A stretch of 37,968 nt of DNA from Verrucomicrobiota bacterium (GCA_003176045.1 PSRM01000370.1:1-37968), one strand, 5' to 3'; counted from the stretch's first letter, positions 1 through 7,754 are shown. The notes: generated from the sequence alone by a model not told the origin. Translations and numbers: made by a program.

Positions 1-13
1 GGAAAACTGCAAG

Positions 14-208
14 CTACGAATCTTCGGTTTGGTTCGGACGTGCCGCACGAGCGGCGTCAAGAAGTGCGTCGGCTATTGCTTGGGCATCGTCGGCGTGGAA
101 CACCAACTCGCCTTTGCCGGGATGCGACTGTTTGAAATGAATAACGCCTCCGGGTTCAATTTGAACCTCAAAGGCTGATTCCGATATTTTTACTGGTCTG
201 ATTCTCAT
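14..208 (-). CDS. Small hypothetical protein, integron-cassette-like context
   Basis: Encodes 64 residues; I do not recognise a family. The protein is hydrophilic with no signal peptide or membrane segment; the C-terminal half is alanine-rich and probably helical (DDAQAIADALLDAARAA). The ATG at 208 lies about 8 nt from the outer end of the attC-like structure at 216-309, the spacing expected for a gene that begins just inside an integron cassette. The gene is read in the same minus direction as its neighbour at 325-738. Any attC belonging to this gene would lie outside the window. The reading frame is real-looking (balanced codons, clean start), but the function is unknown. Confidence 0.55.
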   Translation of the reverse strand: MRIRPVKISESAFEVQIEPGGVIHFKQSHPGKGELVFHADDAQAIADALLDAARAARPNQTEDS

Positions 209-215
209 AAGCGAT

Positions 216-309
216 GTTCTAACGACCCGGCTCAGGCAGGCCGGGGCAATAACGTGCGACTGCTAACAGACGCGCAATCCCGGCCTTGCCTGCAGCCGGA
301 TGGTTGGGC
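216..309 (-). other. attC-like recombination site (integron cassette)
   Basis: Read on the minus strand, the site starts with GCCCAAC (fits RYYYAAC, 309-303) and ends with GTTAGAA (close to GTTRRRY, 223-217). Between them are two arms, CCGGCT-G-CAGGCA-A-GGCCGGG and CCCGGCCTGCCTGAGCCGG. These pair perfectly apart from two single unpaired bases (G and A), both in the 5' arm, and a short mismatched spacer next to each R box. Extrahelical bases on one arm, unpaired spacers and a variable central loop are the defining features of folded attC sites. The site lies between two same-strand unknown genes, as a cassette boundary should. The last R-box base departs from consensus. Confidence 0.75.
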
Positions 310-324
310 TTTCTCGGCCAATCA

Positions 325-738
325 CTAAATGTCCGTTCCATAGCGAATCTGAATCGGCTGGAGCCTGAGGGTCTCAAGAAACGCGATGAAGCGCTGCCGA
401 AAGTCATCAGGAAAGTCCGAGCCCAGCGAAGTGACTGATACCCAATAACGCTCAGCCGTGCCCCTGATGGAGCGCCCATCTGGCAGCGGAATCTGAAACA
501 GCACCTTCGGACCTCGTTCTTGCATGTCGCGAACGGCGATTCGAAGAGCCTTCTCAGCCCCAGCCTCTGAAGGCGTGCGAAAAGCGTCGCAGGTTTCTTG
601 CAAATAGTCGCGGGTGCTTTCGATGAGGTTCGGAAACGCTGTCCGCATTCGGTGCAGCACTTGGATAGGATCGAAACACCCAACGCCGTCCGACAGGTGG
701 TCGATGCGCGCTTCAATCGTAAATGAAGGAGTGCCCAT
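325..738 (-). CDS. Hypothetical protein, probable cassette cargo
   Basis: A 137-residue cytoplasmic-looking protein with no signal peptide, membrane segment or motif I can name. It starts MGTPSFTIEARIDHL and contains a region (FPNLIESTRDYLQETCDAF) likely to be helical, then a basic/acidic beta-rich half (KVLFQIPLPDGRSIRG). The ATG at 738 is 8 nt downstream (minus strand) of a GTTGGGC box at 753-747, and the stop at 325 is 15 nt before the attC-like site. Both ends of an approximately 530-bp cassette can therefore be placed. A longer overlapping frame (219-752) runs through the attC structure and is rejected. Function unknown. Confidence 0.65.
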   Translation of the reverse strand: MGTPSFTIEARIDHLSDGVGCFDPIQVLHRMRTAFPNLIESTRDYLQETCDAFRTPSEAGAEKALRIAVRDMQERGPKVLFQIPLPDGRSIRGTAERYWVSVTSLGSDFPDDFRQRFIAFLETLRLQPIQIRYGTDI

Positions 739-746
739 TTTATCTC

Positions 747-753
747 GCCCAAC
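747..753 (-). other. GTTGGGC core site at cassette 5' boundary
   Basis: On the minus strand the sequence GTTGGGC matches the GTTRRRY core used by integron integrases and sits 8 nt before the ATG of the 325-738 gene. I could not find a partner arm able to fold with the flanking 754-860 sequence. This may therefore be an attI-like or decayed site rather than a complete attC. Confidence 0.4.
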
Positions 754-927
754 AGTATGTTTGGCCTGAAGTCCCAGGCGGAAGGATGAAATTGGCCAGG
801 GCGAAGGCCTTCATGGAAGAAAGCTGGCGCGTCTGGTGGGGATTGTCAATACCGGCTTGCTGATTCAGGCAAGAATGGCTGAACAAAGGGCATTGTCATG
901 GTGATAATCGGCGTGCGTGATTTTTGC

Positions 928-973
928 GACTTGATGGTTGCGCGGTTCGGGCGCAAGTGCCAACCATCAAGTC
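928..973. repeat. Perfect 13-bp inverted repeat with 20-nt loop
   Basis: GACTTGATGGTTG at 928-940 is exactly complementary to CAACCATCAAGTC at 961-973. There is no T-tract next to it, so it is not a typical intrinsic terminator. It lies about 180 bp from the cassette boundary. Confidence 0.7.
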
Positions 974-1208
974 ATCTCAGCGCAGCGCGTGACACTGCCA
1001 CCCAGCCTCGGAAACCCGAAAGGGACTTTACCTGACCGTGGTCCCCTTTGGCGTGTTTAGCGATGGTTCACGGGCAACAGGCTTTTGTTCCTTTGTGCCG
1101 GCTGGTGACGGCTTGTGTCGGGTTAGTGACGGGTCATCCGATCAAAAGCCTCGGTTTTACCGAGGAGGTGACGGGGTGACGGGTTGTACGGAGGACGTAA
1201 GAACGCAG

Positions 1209-1286
1209 GCCCGCTAAAAGCGCGAAATAAGCTAAACCAAGAAAGAAAAAAGGGATTTTTTCGCGTGTTTCGCGTGTTTAGCGGGC
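1209..1286. repeat. Inverted repeat of the cgcgtgttt/agcgggc family
   Basis: GCCCGCTAAAAGCGCGAAA at 1209-1227 faces CGCGTGTTT...TTTAGCGGGC at 1262-1286. The same words recur at 1874-1965 and 1981-2004, so this is a dispersed repeat family. An A-rich then T-rich centre could let it act as a bidirectional terminator. Confidence 0.6.
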
Positions 1287-1407
1287 GAGAAATTTACCGT
1301 AATTGCGGCGTAAATCCGGCGAAAACCTGCCTGCTGTCAGCGGCGCCATCCTTGTAAGGTGCAGGTCGAAACCCCGCACCCTACACTTTCCCACACTCCG
1401 CAATTCT

Positions 1408-1453
1408 GACACCTATTGAAACCTATTGACACCTACTGACAGCTACGGACACC
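1408..1453. repeat. Degenerate 10-bp tandem repeat
   Basis: Units gacacctatt, gaaacctatt, gacacctact, gacagctacg and partial gacacc follow each other at exact 10-bp spacing, close to one helical turn. The array lies about 80 bp upstream of the lipoprotein gene at 1531. Confidence 0.65.
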
Positions 1454-1530
1454 ACAAAAAATCATCCCAAATCTCAGGCCCTCTTGTCGTTTGAAGAACG
1501 TGACGGCTTTAAGCGTCTATGGTTTCAGTT

Positions 1531-1872
1531 ATGAAAAAGTCGCTGCTGATCGGTTCCACCCTGGCCCCCGCAATTTTACTGCTCTTGAGCGGCTGTACTA
1601 CTCGGACGGTTTATGTGGAACGGCCGCCGGCGCCGCCGCCACCGGAGACCGTAGTAGTGAACGAGGCGCCGCCGCCGCCGCAGAAGGAGGTCATCGTCGA
1701 AGCGCCGCAGCCTGGGCTTTATTGGACGCCGGGTTATTGGTCATGGCAGGGACGTTGGATATGGATCGGCGGGCGCTGGGCGCCGCGGCCGTATGCAAGA
1801 GCGGTATGGGTGCCCGGGCATTGGGCGCACCGCGGGCACGCGTATGTTTGGGTGCCGGGACATTGGAGGTAG
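1531..1872 (+). CDS. WXXGXW-repeat lipoprotein
   Basis: A secreted, probably lipid-anchored protein of about 113 residues. The ATG at 1531 (MKKSLLIGS) gives a clean lipoprotein signal peptide ending LLLLSGC, with the modified Cys at about residue 22; an ATG 12 bases upstream is in frame but less attractive. A proline-rich linker (PPAPPPP, APPPPQKE) follows. The last 55 residues carry repeated aromatic motifs of the W-x-x-G-x-W type (GYWSWQG, WVPGHWAHRG, WVPGHWR). This repeat family is common in envelope proteins of Proteobacteria and Verrucomicrobia and has no established biochemical role. The C-terminus resembles that of the 20603-21349 protein, so the two look like paralogues in this domain. 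No operon partner is visible. Confidence 0.75.
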   Translation: MKKSLLIGSTLAPAILLLLSGCTTRTVYVERPPAPPPPETVVVNEAPPPPQKEVIVEAPQPGLYWTPGYWSWQGRWIWIGGRWAPRPYARAVWVPGHWAHRGHAYVWVPGHWR

Positions 1873-1873
1873 T

Positions 1874-2004
1874 GCCCGCTAAAAACGCGAAATGACGCGA
1901 AAAAAGGAAAGAAAAAAGTCCTTTCTGTCTCGTTTTATTTCGCGTGTTTAGCGTGTTTCGCGGGCCCTCATTTTTCTTTTCGCGTGTTTAGCGTGTTTCG
2001 CGGG
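1874..2004. repeat. Palindromic cgcgtgttt/gcgggc repeat cluster
   Basis: GCCCGCTAAAAACGCGAAA at 1874-1892 is the inverted counterpart of CGCGTGTTTAGCG...CGCGGGC at 1941-1965. A further direct copy of the latter follows at 1981-2004 inside the 3' end of the GH2 gene, where it encodes the last residues. The cluster separates two convergent genes and may terminate transcription from both sides. Confidence 0.65.
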
Positions 2005-4889
2005 TCAAACTTCCCTTCCGGCCGGAATTCCGGTGAGCGGGAGTAGCGGATGAATTGATCCAAAAGCCACACCGATTCAGGGTTGTTCGAGAGCAGGTCG
2101 AGGCCGGAGGCGAGGAGTTTGCCTTTCCCGGCTTTGGCCTGGAAAACGTGAATGAGGTAGCCTTTGCTGCCGCGGCCCACCATCAGGGGATCGACGTCGC
2201 GGAAGACCGGGTCTTCTGCGCTGACGGTATGGCCGAGGAGGCGGAACCATAACTCGTTCAGGAAACCGTCCTGCGGGAAATCACCAAAGGCAGGGTGCTT
2301 TGCGATGGCCGTACCTGCCTGGGGGCCGATGGTCCACCAACCTAACTCCACTCCGGGAGCGATCCCCGGAAGTTTGAGGAGCAGGACGTTTTTGCCGGCA
2401 TCGAACGCGTTGATGGCTTGAGCGTCGAGTTGATCCGTGAGTAGGAGGTCGGTTGCGGCCGAGAGCGAGTCTGCGTGTGGTTGAGATGAGTGCGTGCTCT
2501 CCCCTGCCCCCTCCTCCAACGGAGGTGAGGGAGAAGCAGCGCCCAGTGCAAGTTCCTGGAGCGCAGGATAGCGCTGTTTAAGGGCGGCAAAGACGCTGGA
2601 TGTAGCGGTAATGCGCTTCCCAGTTTCCGTGTTCCGATTCATTTTTGGGAAGATCCATAAGTTCCACGAGTTGCTAATACTTGAGTCTTCAAACGCGGCT
2701 ACTAATTTGAAAATCGCAGGCTTTGTAACCGCAGGCGCTTCGAATACAAAGTCGCCGATCGGCTTGACTTCGCCTTGAATGATTTCGACGGGGGGAAGTT
2801 GACCGCTTAGGGAACCGCCCTCTTTGCCTTTGAGTCGGCAGAAAAGAGCATGTCCTCGTATTGCTTGGGAACCAAACGCCGAAGCAAGCCACTGCACGTT
2901 CATGGATTGGCCTGAGGTGAAGATTGGAATCTGTTTAGCGCCGATAAGGCTGTCGGCGCTCCGCCCAAATCGCGCCAATATGACAGTGGGCGAATTGAAC
3001 TGACGAAAGAAGGCGGCAGTGCTGGCTTTGGTTTCCCAGAATTGATTGAACAATCCCTGCGCTGAAGGCGAACCGACGTCCACGATTGTCCAATAGATGT
3101 AGCCGCCGCAGGTTGGATCCAGGCGAGCCTGTTCCAGGCCGCGTTTCTGATAGATGCTTTGAAGCTGGTTGCCGGCATCCAGTGTGGCCATTGCCCACTC
3201 CCATGAAAGGCCGGTTTTGCTGAGCTTCTTGCGAAAGCTGTCCTCAGACACGGGTGCGTTAACTGCGCCGGTGTACTTTTCGGCCAAACGTGGATCCTCG
3301 TCGGTGGCCAAGTTGAGGTATTCGTGAGCATCGAATGGCCAGGAGGAGTCCTGCGTGCCAGGGGCCCAGGGAATATGGAGTCCCTGATGGAAATCGGAGT
3401 TGTCCTTGTGATTGGCGCCGCCGTCCTGATGGAGGACGAGTCGCGTGGGATCGAGGTTTTTGGCGAATTGATAAACCTCGCGGTCAATGGGCGAGCCTAA
3501 ATGCCCTTCGTTGCCTGTGCAATAAGTGGCGAATGAGACGTGTCTGCGGTAATGAATGTAGAGTTCTTCCAGGTCTTTTTTGGGATCGAAGTATTCGAGG
3601 GAACCGGCTGAGGGCGTCGGGCCGTAATACGGCAGTTCGGGCTGGACCATGATTCCCACTTCATCGGCGGCATCGTAAAATTCCGGCACCTCGCAGTGCG
3701 TGTGATGGCGCACATAAGCGAAGCCGTACGATTTGGCGAGAGCAAGGTGCTTCTTGTGGATGTCGCGCGAAGGAGGTGAGCTGAGGGTCAGCGGATAGAT
3801 GTGATCATCGCCGAAACCGCGGATGAAAAATCTGTGGTTGTTGAGGTAAAAATCACTGCCTCGGACCTCCCATTTGCGCACACCAAATCGCTCGATCCAG
3901 CCGTCCACGGGATTGCCGTTCTGTTTAAGGACAACTTCAGCGAGGTAGAGGTTGGGCTCTTCGGGAGACCAGGGGCGGAAGGGATCCAACGTTGTGACGA
4001 GAATTGCATCCTGAATTCCGTTGGTGGCGAGGCGAACGACTCCGCTGGCCTTGCCGGCAGGGGCTCCATCGAGGGTCTTGATGAGGATGTCAATTGAGGC
4101 ATCGGAGGGTTCCTGGGCTGAAGCAGCGGTGCTGGACGCTCCCTCACGGTCGCGGCTCTGTGCGGTGCTTCGCACTTTGATGTGGACGGTTGCCTTGCGC
4201 GCGTCGAGATCGCCGACGACCCAGACATCATCAAGCAGCACACTGGATGTGGCCTCCAACTCGACGCTTCGATAAAGGCCACCGAAACGCTCGATCCAGC
4301 CCATAAGGCCTTTCCGACTGGGGACGTCATTTCGCGCCCAGGCGGCAACGACGACTCGCTCTCCCGGTTTCACCAGATCGGTGATGTTGTATTTGTAGCT
4401 GCCACAATAGCGGGCGTCGTGGCCTACATATGTTCCATTCACCCAAAACCAGCCTTGGGCATGCACACCGCCGATTTTTAGCCAGATCTGCTTGCGGGCC
4501 CAGGAAGCCGGAAGACTGGCTTCTTTGCGATACCATGCGGCTCCCATATAGGAACCGCCCAAAGGCCGGATGCTGCGTTCAGGAGTGAATGGCTTGCTGT
4601 TGCCGGGCCCGCCGACGCCTTGGGCCTCCCAGCAACCGGGGACGCGCAAGGAGGTTTTGTTGGGAAGGGGAATTCCAGGCTCAAACCACTTCTGCTGCTC
4701 GCCGACGTTTGAGGGGTCAGTTGCGAAATCCCAATCACCATCCAGGCTGAGCGTTTGGCGCAAGGATGAGCTGAGCGGCGGGTTAACAACCGCCGGGGTG
4801 GCCTCACGATCCTGGGCCATGCTGTTTCCCGGATTGAGGGATATCGAGACCAGCAGGCCTGCAAAACAAAAAAATATTCGAGCAAGCAT
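1968..4889 (-). CDS. Secreted glycoside hydrolase family 2 protein
   Basis: Probably a periplasmic or secreted beta-glycosidase (beta-galactosidase/glucuronidase class). I prefer the ATG at 4889, which starts a signal peptide (MLARIFFCFAGLLVS...AQ), over an upstream TTG at 4925. In the 973-residue form the order is sugar-binding jelly roll (about 40-215), immunoglobulin-like domain (215-335) and TIM barrel (340-640). Barrel landmarks are RHHTHCEVPEFYDAADEVG, the acid/base motif GNE (Glu461), a candidate nucleophile in HEYLN (Glu523) and GGYIYWTIVDVG. A C-terminal region of about 300 residues is unassigned. Two low-complexity insertions (about 239-258 and 786-798, the latter SPSPPLEEGAGES) and the last residues (NTLNTRKEK) look like translated dispersed repeats. 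Substrate cannot be inferred; no sugar-utilisation neighbours are present. Confidence 0.85.
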   Translation of the reverse strand: MLARIFFCFAGLLVSISLNPGNSMAQDREATPAVVNPPLSSSLRQTLSLDGDWDFATDPSNVGEQQKWFEPGIPLPNKTSLRVPGCWEAQGVGGPGNSKPFTPERSIRPLGGSYMGAAWYRKEASLPASWARKQIWLKIGGVHAQGWFWVNGTYVGHDARYCGSYKYNITDLVKPGERVVVAAWARNDVPSRKGLMGWIERFGGLYRSVELEATSSVLLDDVWVVGDLDARKATVHIKVRSTAQSRDREGASSTAASAQEPSDASIDILIKTLDGAPAGKASGVVRLATNGIQDAILVTTLDPFRPWSPEEPNLYLAEVVLKQNGNPVDGWIERFGVRKWEVRGSDFYLNNHRFFIRGFGDDHIYPLTLSSPPSRDIHKKHLALAKSYGFAYVRHHTHCEVPEFYDAADEVGIMVQPELPYYGPTPSAGSLEYFDPKKDLEELYIHYRRHVSFATYCTGNEGHLGSPIDREVYQFAKNLDPTRLVLHQDGGANHKDNSDFHQGLHIPWAPGTQDSSWPFDAHEYLNLATDEDPRLAEKYTGAVNAPVSEDSFRKKLSKTGLSWEWAMATLDAGNQLQSIYQKRGLEQARLDPTCGGYIYWTIVDVGSPSAQGLFNQFWETKASTAAFFRQFNSPTVILARFGRSADSLIGAKQIPIFTSGQSMNVQWLASAFGSQAIRGHALFCRLKGKEGGSLSGQLPPVEIIQGEVKPIGDFVFEAPAVTKPAIFKLVAAFEDSSISNSWNLWIFPKMNRNTETGKRITATSSVFAALKQRYPALQELALGAASPSPPLEEGAGESTHSSQPHADSLSAATDLLLTDQLDAQAINAFDAGKNVLLLKLPGIAPGVELGWWTIGPQAGTAIAKHPAFGDFPQDGFLNELWFRLLGHTVSAEDPVFRDVDPLMVGRGSKGYLIHVFQAKAGKGKLLASGLDLLSNNPESVWLLDQFIRYSRSPEFRPEGKFDPRNTLNTRKEK

Positions 4890-5123
4890 GTCGGAAGGGT
4901 TGATTGATTCGCGCGGCGGAGCCAAGCTTTTTTAGCCAGTTGCGCGATTACAATTGCCAGAGGACCACCTATGCTTAAATTACTGGGCAACAAAAGTGAA
5001 AATGCGCAACGATGTCGAAAAAATTCAGCAATGCTACGGGAAACGCAGCCAGCTAATTCCAAGAAGGCGCATCAGGGCTTTCTGTAAGGCGGTGCACAGG
5101 AATTTCAGCCGGACAAGATCATT

Positions 5124-5372
5124 TTGTTCGGCTCTTACGCTTATGGGAAGCCCACGCCTGATTCGGACGTTGATTTGCTGGTGATCTTGCCTTTCCACGG
5201 GAGTGATCTGCGAAAGACGATCCAGATTCGTATGCGATTCGATGCGCCCTTTCCACTGGATCTGCTTGTTCGAAAACCACGGTTCATCGCTCAACGCCTT
5301 CAAGAGCGCGACATGTTCATTGAAGGGATTATGAAGGACGGGCGCGTGGTGTATGAAAGCGAGCACGCGTGA
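5124..5372 (+). CDS. MNT-type nucleotidyltransferase domain, 5' end interrupted
   Basis: Small minimal nucleotidyltransferase of the kind that forms HEPN/MNT pairs. The catalytic motif GSYAYGKPTPDSDVDLLV (GS followed by D-x-D) is intact. The only start inside the intact frame is TTG at 5124, which would delete the first beta strand (EFQPDKIIL) that homologues have. The same frame continues upstream to ATG 5031 (MLRETQPANSKK...) but is broken by a TAA at 5085, 18 codons in. The gene therefore looks like a recent nonsense mutant, or uses a non-canonical start downstream of the stop. No HEPN partner follows; the next 300 bases are repeats. Function as an antitoxin-like AMP transferase is family inference only. 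Confidence 0.55.
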   Translation: MFGSYAYGKPTPDSDVDLLVILPFHGSDLRKTIQIRMRFDAPFPLDLLVRKPRFIAQRLQERDMFIEGIMKDGRVVYESEHA

Positions 5373-5389
5373 ATGGGCGTACTCCGCCT

Positions 5390-5592
5390 CGTAATACCGT
5401 AGGGATGACAGACAATAGCCCAGCGTTTCAATTTCAACGCTGGGTACGAGAGCTTGAATGGCAATGAGTCCCGAAGGGACGCCAGAGTAAGAGGTTCTGC
5501 CGTCCCTACGGGACTTATTCCAGTTGCGAGCATAACCCCAGCGTTGAAAAACGCTGGGCTATTATCCGTCGTCCCTGCGGGACTGAAAACTT
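5390..5592. repeat. Palindromic repeats, GTCCC...GGGAC / CCCAGCG family
   Basis: A stretch without genes between 5373 and 5689. GACAGACAATAGCCCAGCG at 5407-5425 leads into a hairpin (CCAGCGTT...AACGCTGG). Further hairpins of GTCCCGAAGGGAC type follow, then an inverted copy (CGCTGGGCTATT...GTCGTCCC, 5555-5578). The same word GACAGACAATAGCCCAGC occurs at 14041-14058, so the family is dispersed. Confidence 0.7.
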
Positions 5593-5689
5593 GCTGCACG
5601 CACGGACATGTCTGCGCACTCCATATGATTGGTTTGAGCCCAGGGATTCAATTTAATGCGAAATTTATTTTAGGTGTTACAATTAAGGA

Positions 5690-6955
5690 ATGTTGTACCA
5701 AGCGAATGGAGACTCCTTACGTCGTCTCCTACAAGTGTTTCGAAGCGCAAAGTGGAACTGGAGCGCGGGTCTTATGCTTTTATTGGCCTGCGGCTGCCGC
5801 TCGACGCCGAAGGAGGGGCCCGATGCGCGCCTGATCTCTCAGGCCTGGAACACGATTCAAAAGCAATACGTGAACCAATCGGCTGTGCAGCCCAACGACC
5901 TGACCTATGGGGCGATTGAAGGCATGGTGGATGCTTTAGGGGATACCGGCCACAGCACGTTTTTGACTCCTTCAATGGTCGAAGAGCTGGAACTCGTGCA
6001 GCGGGGAGAATTCAAGGGTGTGGGCATCGAGATCAACATGAAAAATGGGCGAGTCGTCATTGTCGCGCCATTGGATGATTCACCGGCCCAACGAGCCGGA
6101 TTGCGGCCTGGCGACATTATTCTGAAGATTAACGAGCAGGACATCACGGATTGGGGGATGGGAAAAGTGGTCGAAAAGATCTCAGGCCGGTCAGGCACCA
6201 AAGTGACGTTAACTGTTCAGGACCCGCAGACGGACAAAACGCGCGAGGTAACCATGGTGCGGACGTCTATCAAGCTGCATGAAGTGAGCTGGGCTGAGTT
6301 GCCGGGAACAAAAATCGCCCATCTGCGAGTGGCCACCTTCGATGCCGGAGTCACACGGGACTTGCGCAAAGCTCTGAGCGAGATTGAACGTGAAGGTGTG
6401 CAGGGAATTATTCTGGATCTTCGGAACAACCCTGGCGGACTGTTGGATGAAGCAATCAGCACTGCGAGCCAATTCTTGAAAGAAGGGAATGTATTGCTGG
6501 CCAAAGACGCCAAGGGCGAAGTCACGCCCATGCCGGTTGAGAAGGGCGGCACCGCGACCGCGATACCTATTGTGGTGCTGGTCAACGAAGGCTCAGCCAG
6601 CGCCGCCGAAATTGTCGCGGGGGCGTTGCAGGACGCGCATCGGGCCCCGGTGGTTGGTCAGACTACTTTTGGGACTGGGACCGTTTTAAGCGAGTTCCGG
6701 CTGGCTGACGGTTCAGCGTTGCTGCTGGCAGTTGAGGAATGGTTAACACCGAATGGGACCTCATTTTGGCACAAAGGCATCAAACCAAATGTCGCTGTTA
6801 CCCTGCCGTCCGAAGCTCAAATCCTTTTGCCTTCGGCAGAGAAGGTGATGAATCCCTTTCAGGTGCGGACAAATCAGGACGTGCAATTGGTGAAGGCACT
6901 GGAAGTAGCAGATAAAGAAATTGCCCATAAGCAGTCGAATTCGGTGACCCGGTAA
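5690..6955 (+). CDS. S41 family (CtpA-like) protease homologue, lysine missing
   Basis: Carboxyl-terminal-processing protease family, envelope-located. Of 421 residues, about 25-34 form a lipoprotein-type signal (LMLLLACGC, Cys34). A PDZ domain spans about 105-190 (FKGVGIEI, RPGDIILKIN). The S41 core spans about 200-380 with LDLRNNPGG (243-250). The catalytic serine is retained in GSASAAEI (Ser304). The residue 25 positions later, Lys in active Ser-Lys family members (TFGKG), is Thr329 in TFGTG. It is therefore either inactive, a chaperone-like homologue, or a subfamily with a different general base. The start lies at ATG 5690; the following SDR gene begins 1 nt after the stop, so the two are probably cotranscribed. 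Confidence 0.85.
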   Translation: MLYQANGDSLRRLLQVFRSAKWNWSAGLMLLLACGCRSTPKEGPDARLISQAWNTIQKQYVNQSAVQPNDLTYGAIEGMVDALGDTGHSTFLTPSMVEELELVQRGEFKGVGIEINMKNGRVVIVAPLDDSPAQRAGLRPGDIILKINEQDITDWGMGKVVEKISGRSGTKVTLTVQDPQTDKTREVTMVRTSIKLHEVSWAELPGTKIAHLRVATFDAGVTRDLRKALSEIEREGVQGIILDLRNNPGGLLDEAISTASQFLKEGNVLLAKDAKGEVTPMPVEKGGTATAIPIVVLVNEGSASAAEIVAGALQDAHRAPVVGQTTFGTGTVLSEFRLADGSALLLAVEEWLTPNGTSFWHKGIKPNVAVTLPSEAQILLPSAEKVMNPFQVRTNQDVQLVKALEVADKEIAHKQSNSVTR

Positions 6956-6956
6956 A

Positions 6957-7754
6957 GTGGCAACGAGTCCTGAGATAGTCCTCGTCACCGGCGCCTCCTC
7001 TGGCATCGGCCGTGAACTGGCCCGTTGCTTCGCGGCGGATGGGAGCAAGCTTATCCTGGTCGCGCGCAAACGCGATGCGCTCAATGCCCTGGCAGATGAG
7101 TTGCGGCGCGAATTCAAATCGCACATCGAGGTTTTGCCCGCCGATCTGGCTGAACCCGCAGCGCCGGGCCGCATTTTCGATTATCTGCAGGCGGCCGGCA
7201 CCAAAGTGGACGTGCTAGTGAACAACGCGGGCTTCGGTGCGAAAGGTACGTTTGCCGAACTGCCATTGGATCGCCAGATGGAGATGGTGCGCGTGAATGT
7301 TACATCGCTGACCCACCTTACGCGGCTCTTCTTGCCAGGGATGATCTCACGGCGGCGCGGTGGTGTGTTGAACGTCGCCTCAACTGCGAGTTTTCAGCCC
7401 GGTCCGGGAATGGCGGTTTATTACGCCACCAAAGCCTACGTGCTTTGGCTCACGGAGGCCATCGCTGAGGAATTGGCGGAAACAGGCGTGACGGTGACCG
7501 CGCTTTGCCCAGGCCCCACAGTGACGAATTTTTTCTCTGCTGCAGGTGGCGTGCCATCGCGCTACTTTGAAAGGGCAGCGATGTCCGCCGAGGAGGTCGC
7601 TCGCATCGGGCACGTTGCCTTCCGGCGCGGACGAGTGATTGCCGTGGCGGGCTTTCGCAATCGGCTGATGGCCTTCTCGACGCGCCTGGCTCCGCGATCA
7701 CTGGTGCGCAAGGTCGCTGGGTGGCTCAATGCGGCGAAACAGTCGAACAAGTGA
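6957..7754 (+). CDS. Short-chain dehydrogenase/reductase
   Basis: A 265-residue NAD(P)-dependent oxidoreductase of the classical SDR type. The Rossmann glycine motif is TGASSGIGRE (residues 11-20), with NNAG at about 90 and the catalytic set Ser (VASTASF), Tyr and Lys (YYATK). The VARKRDAL segment after beta-2 carries the arginine pattern usual in NADP-preferring enzymes. The PGPTVTNFF segment is also typical. The start is GTG at 6957, immediately after the S41 gene stop. The C-terminus (SLVRKVAGWLNAAKQ) resembles DltE/YqjQ-like SDRs that act on lipids or ketones, but the substrate cannot be told from sequence. No regulatory site is visible between the two genes. Confidence 0.85.
   Translation: MATSPEIVLVTGASSGIGRELARCFAADGSKLILVARKRDALNALADELRREFKSHIEVLPADLAEPAAPGRIFDYLQAAGTKVDVLVNNAGFGAKGTFAELPLDRQMEMVRVNVTSLTHLTRLFLPGMISRRRGGVLNVASTASFQPGPGMAVYYATKAYVLWLTEAIAEELAETGVTVTALCPGPTVTNFFSAAGGVPSRYFERAAMSAEEVARIGHVAFRRGRVIAVAGFRNRLMAFSTRLAPRSLVRKVAGWLNAAKQSNK

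Larger units (their letters stand above)
754..1518. other. Gene-free stretch with hairpins and tandem repeats
   Basis: I see no supportable gene in these 765 bases. The stretch holds a perfect 13-bp inverted repeat (928-940 with 961-973). Four copies of GTGACGG(G) start at 1105, 1126, 1168 and 1176. An imperfect inverted repeat built of the cgcgaaa/cgcgtgttt family lies at 1209-1286. A degenerate 10-bp tandem repeat lies at 1408-1453. The rest is unannotated and may include decayed cassette DNA. Confidence 0.6.

Noticed and set aside
219-752. 177-residue open frame overlapping the cassette gene
   Set aside because: It runs through the attC-like structure and is a shifted-frame shadow of the 325-738 gene.
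928-973. Hairpin considered as an intrinsic terminator
   Set aside because: No T-tract follows on either strand and the loop is 20 nt.
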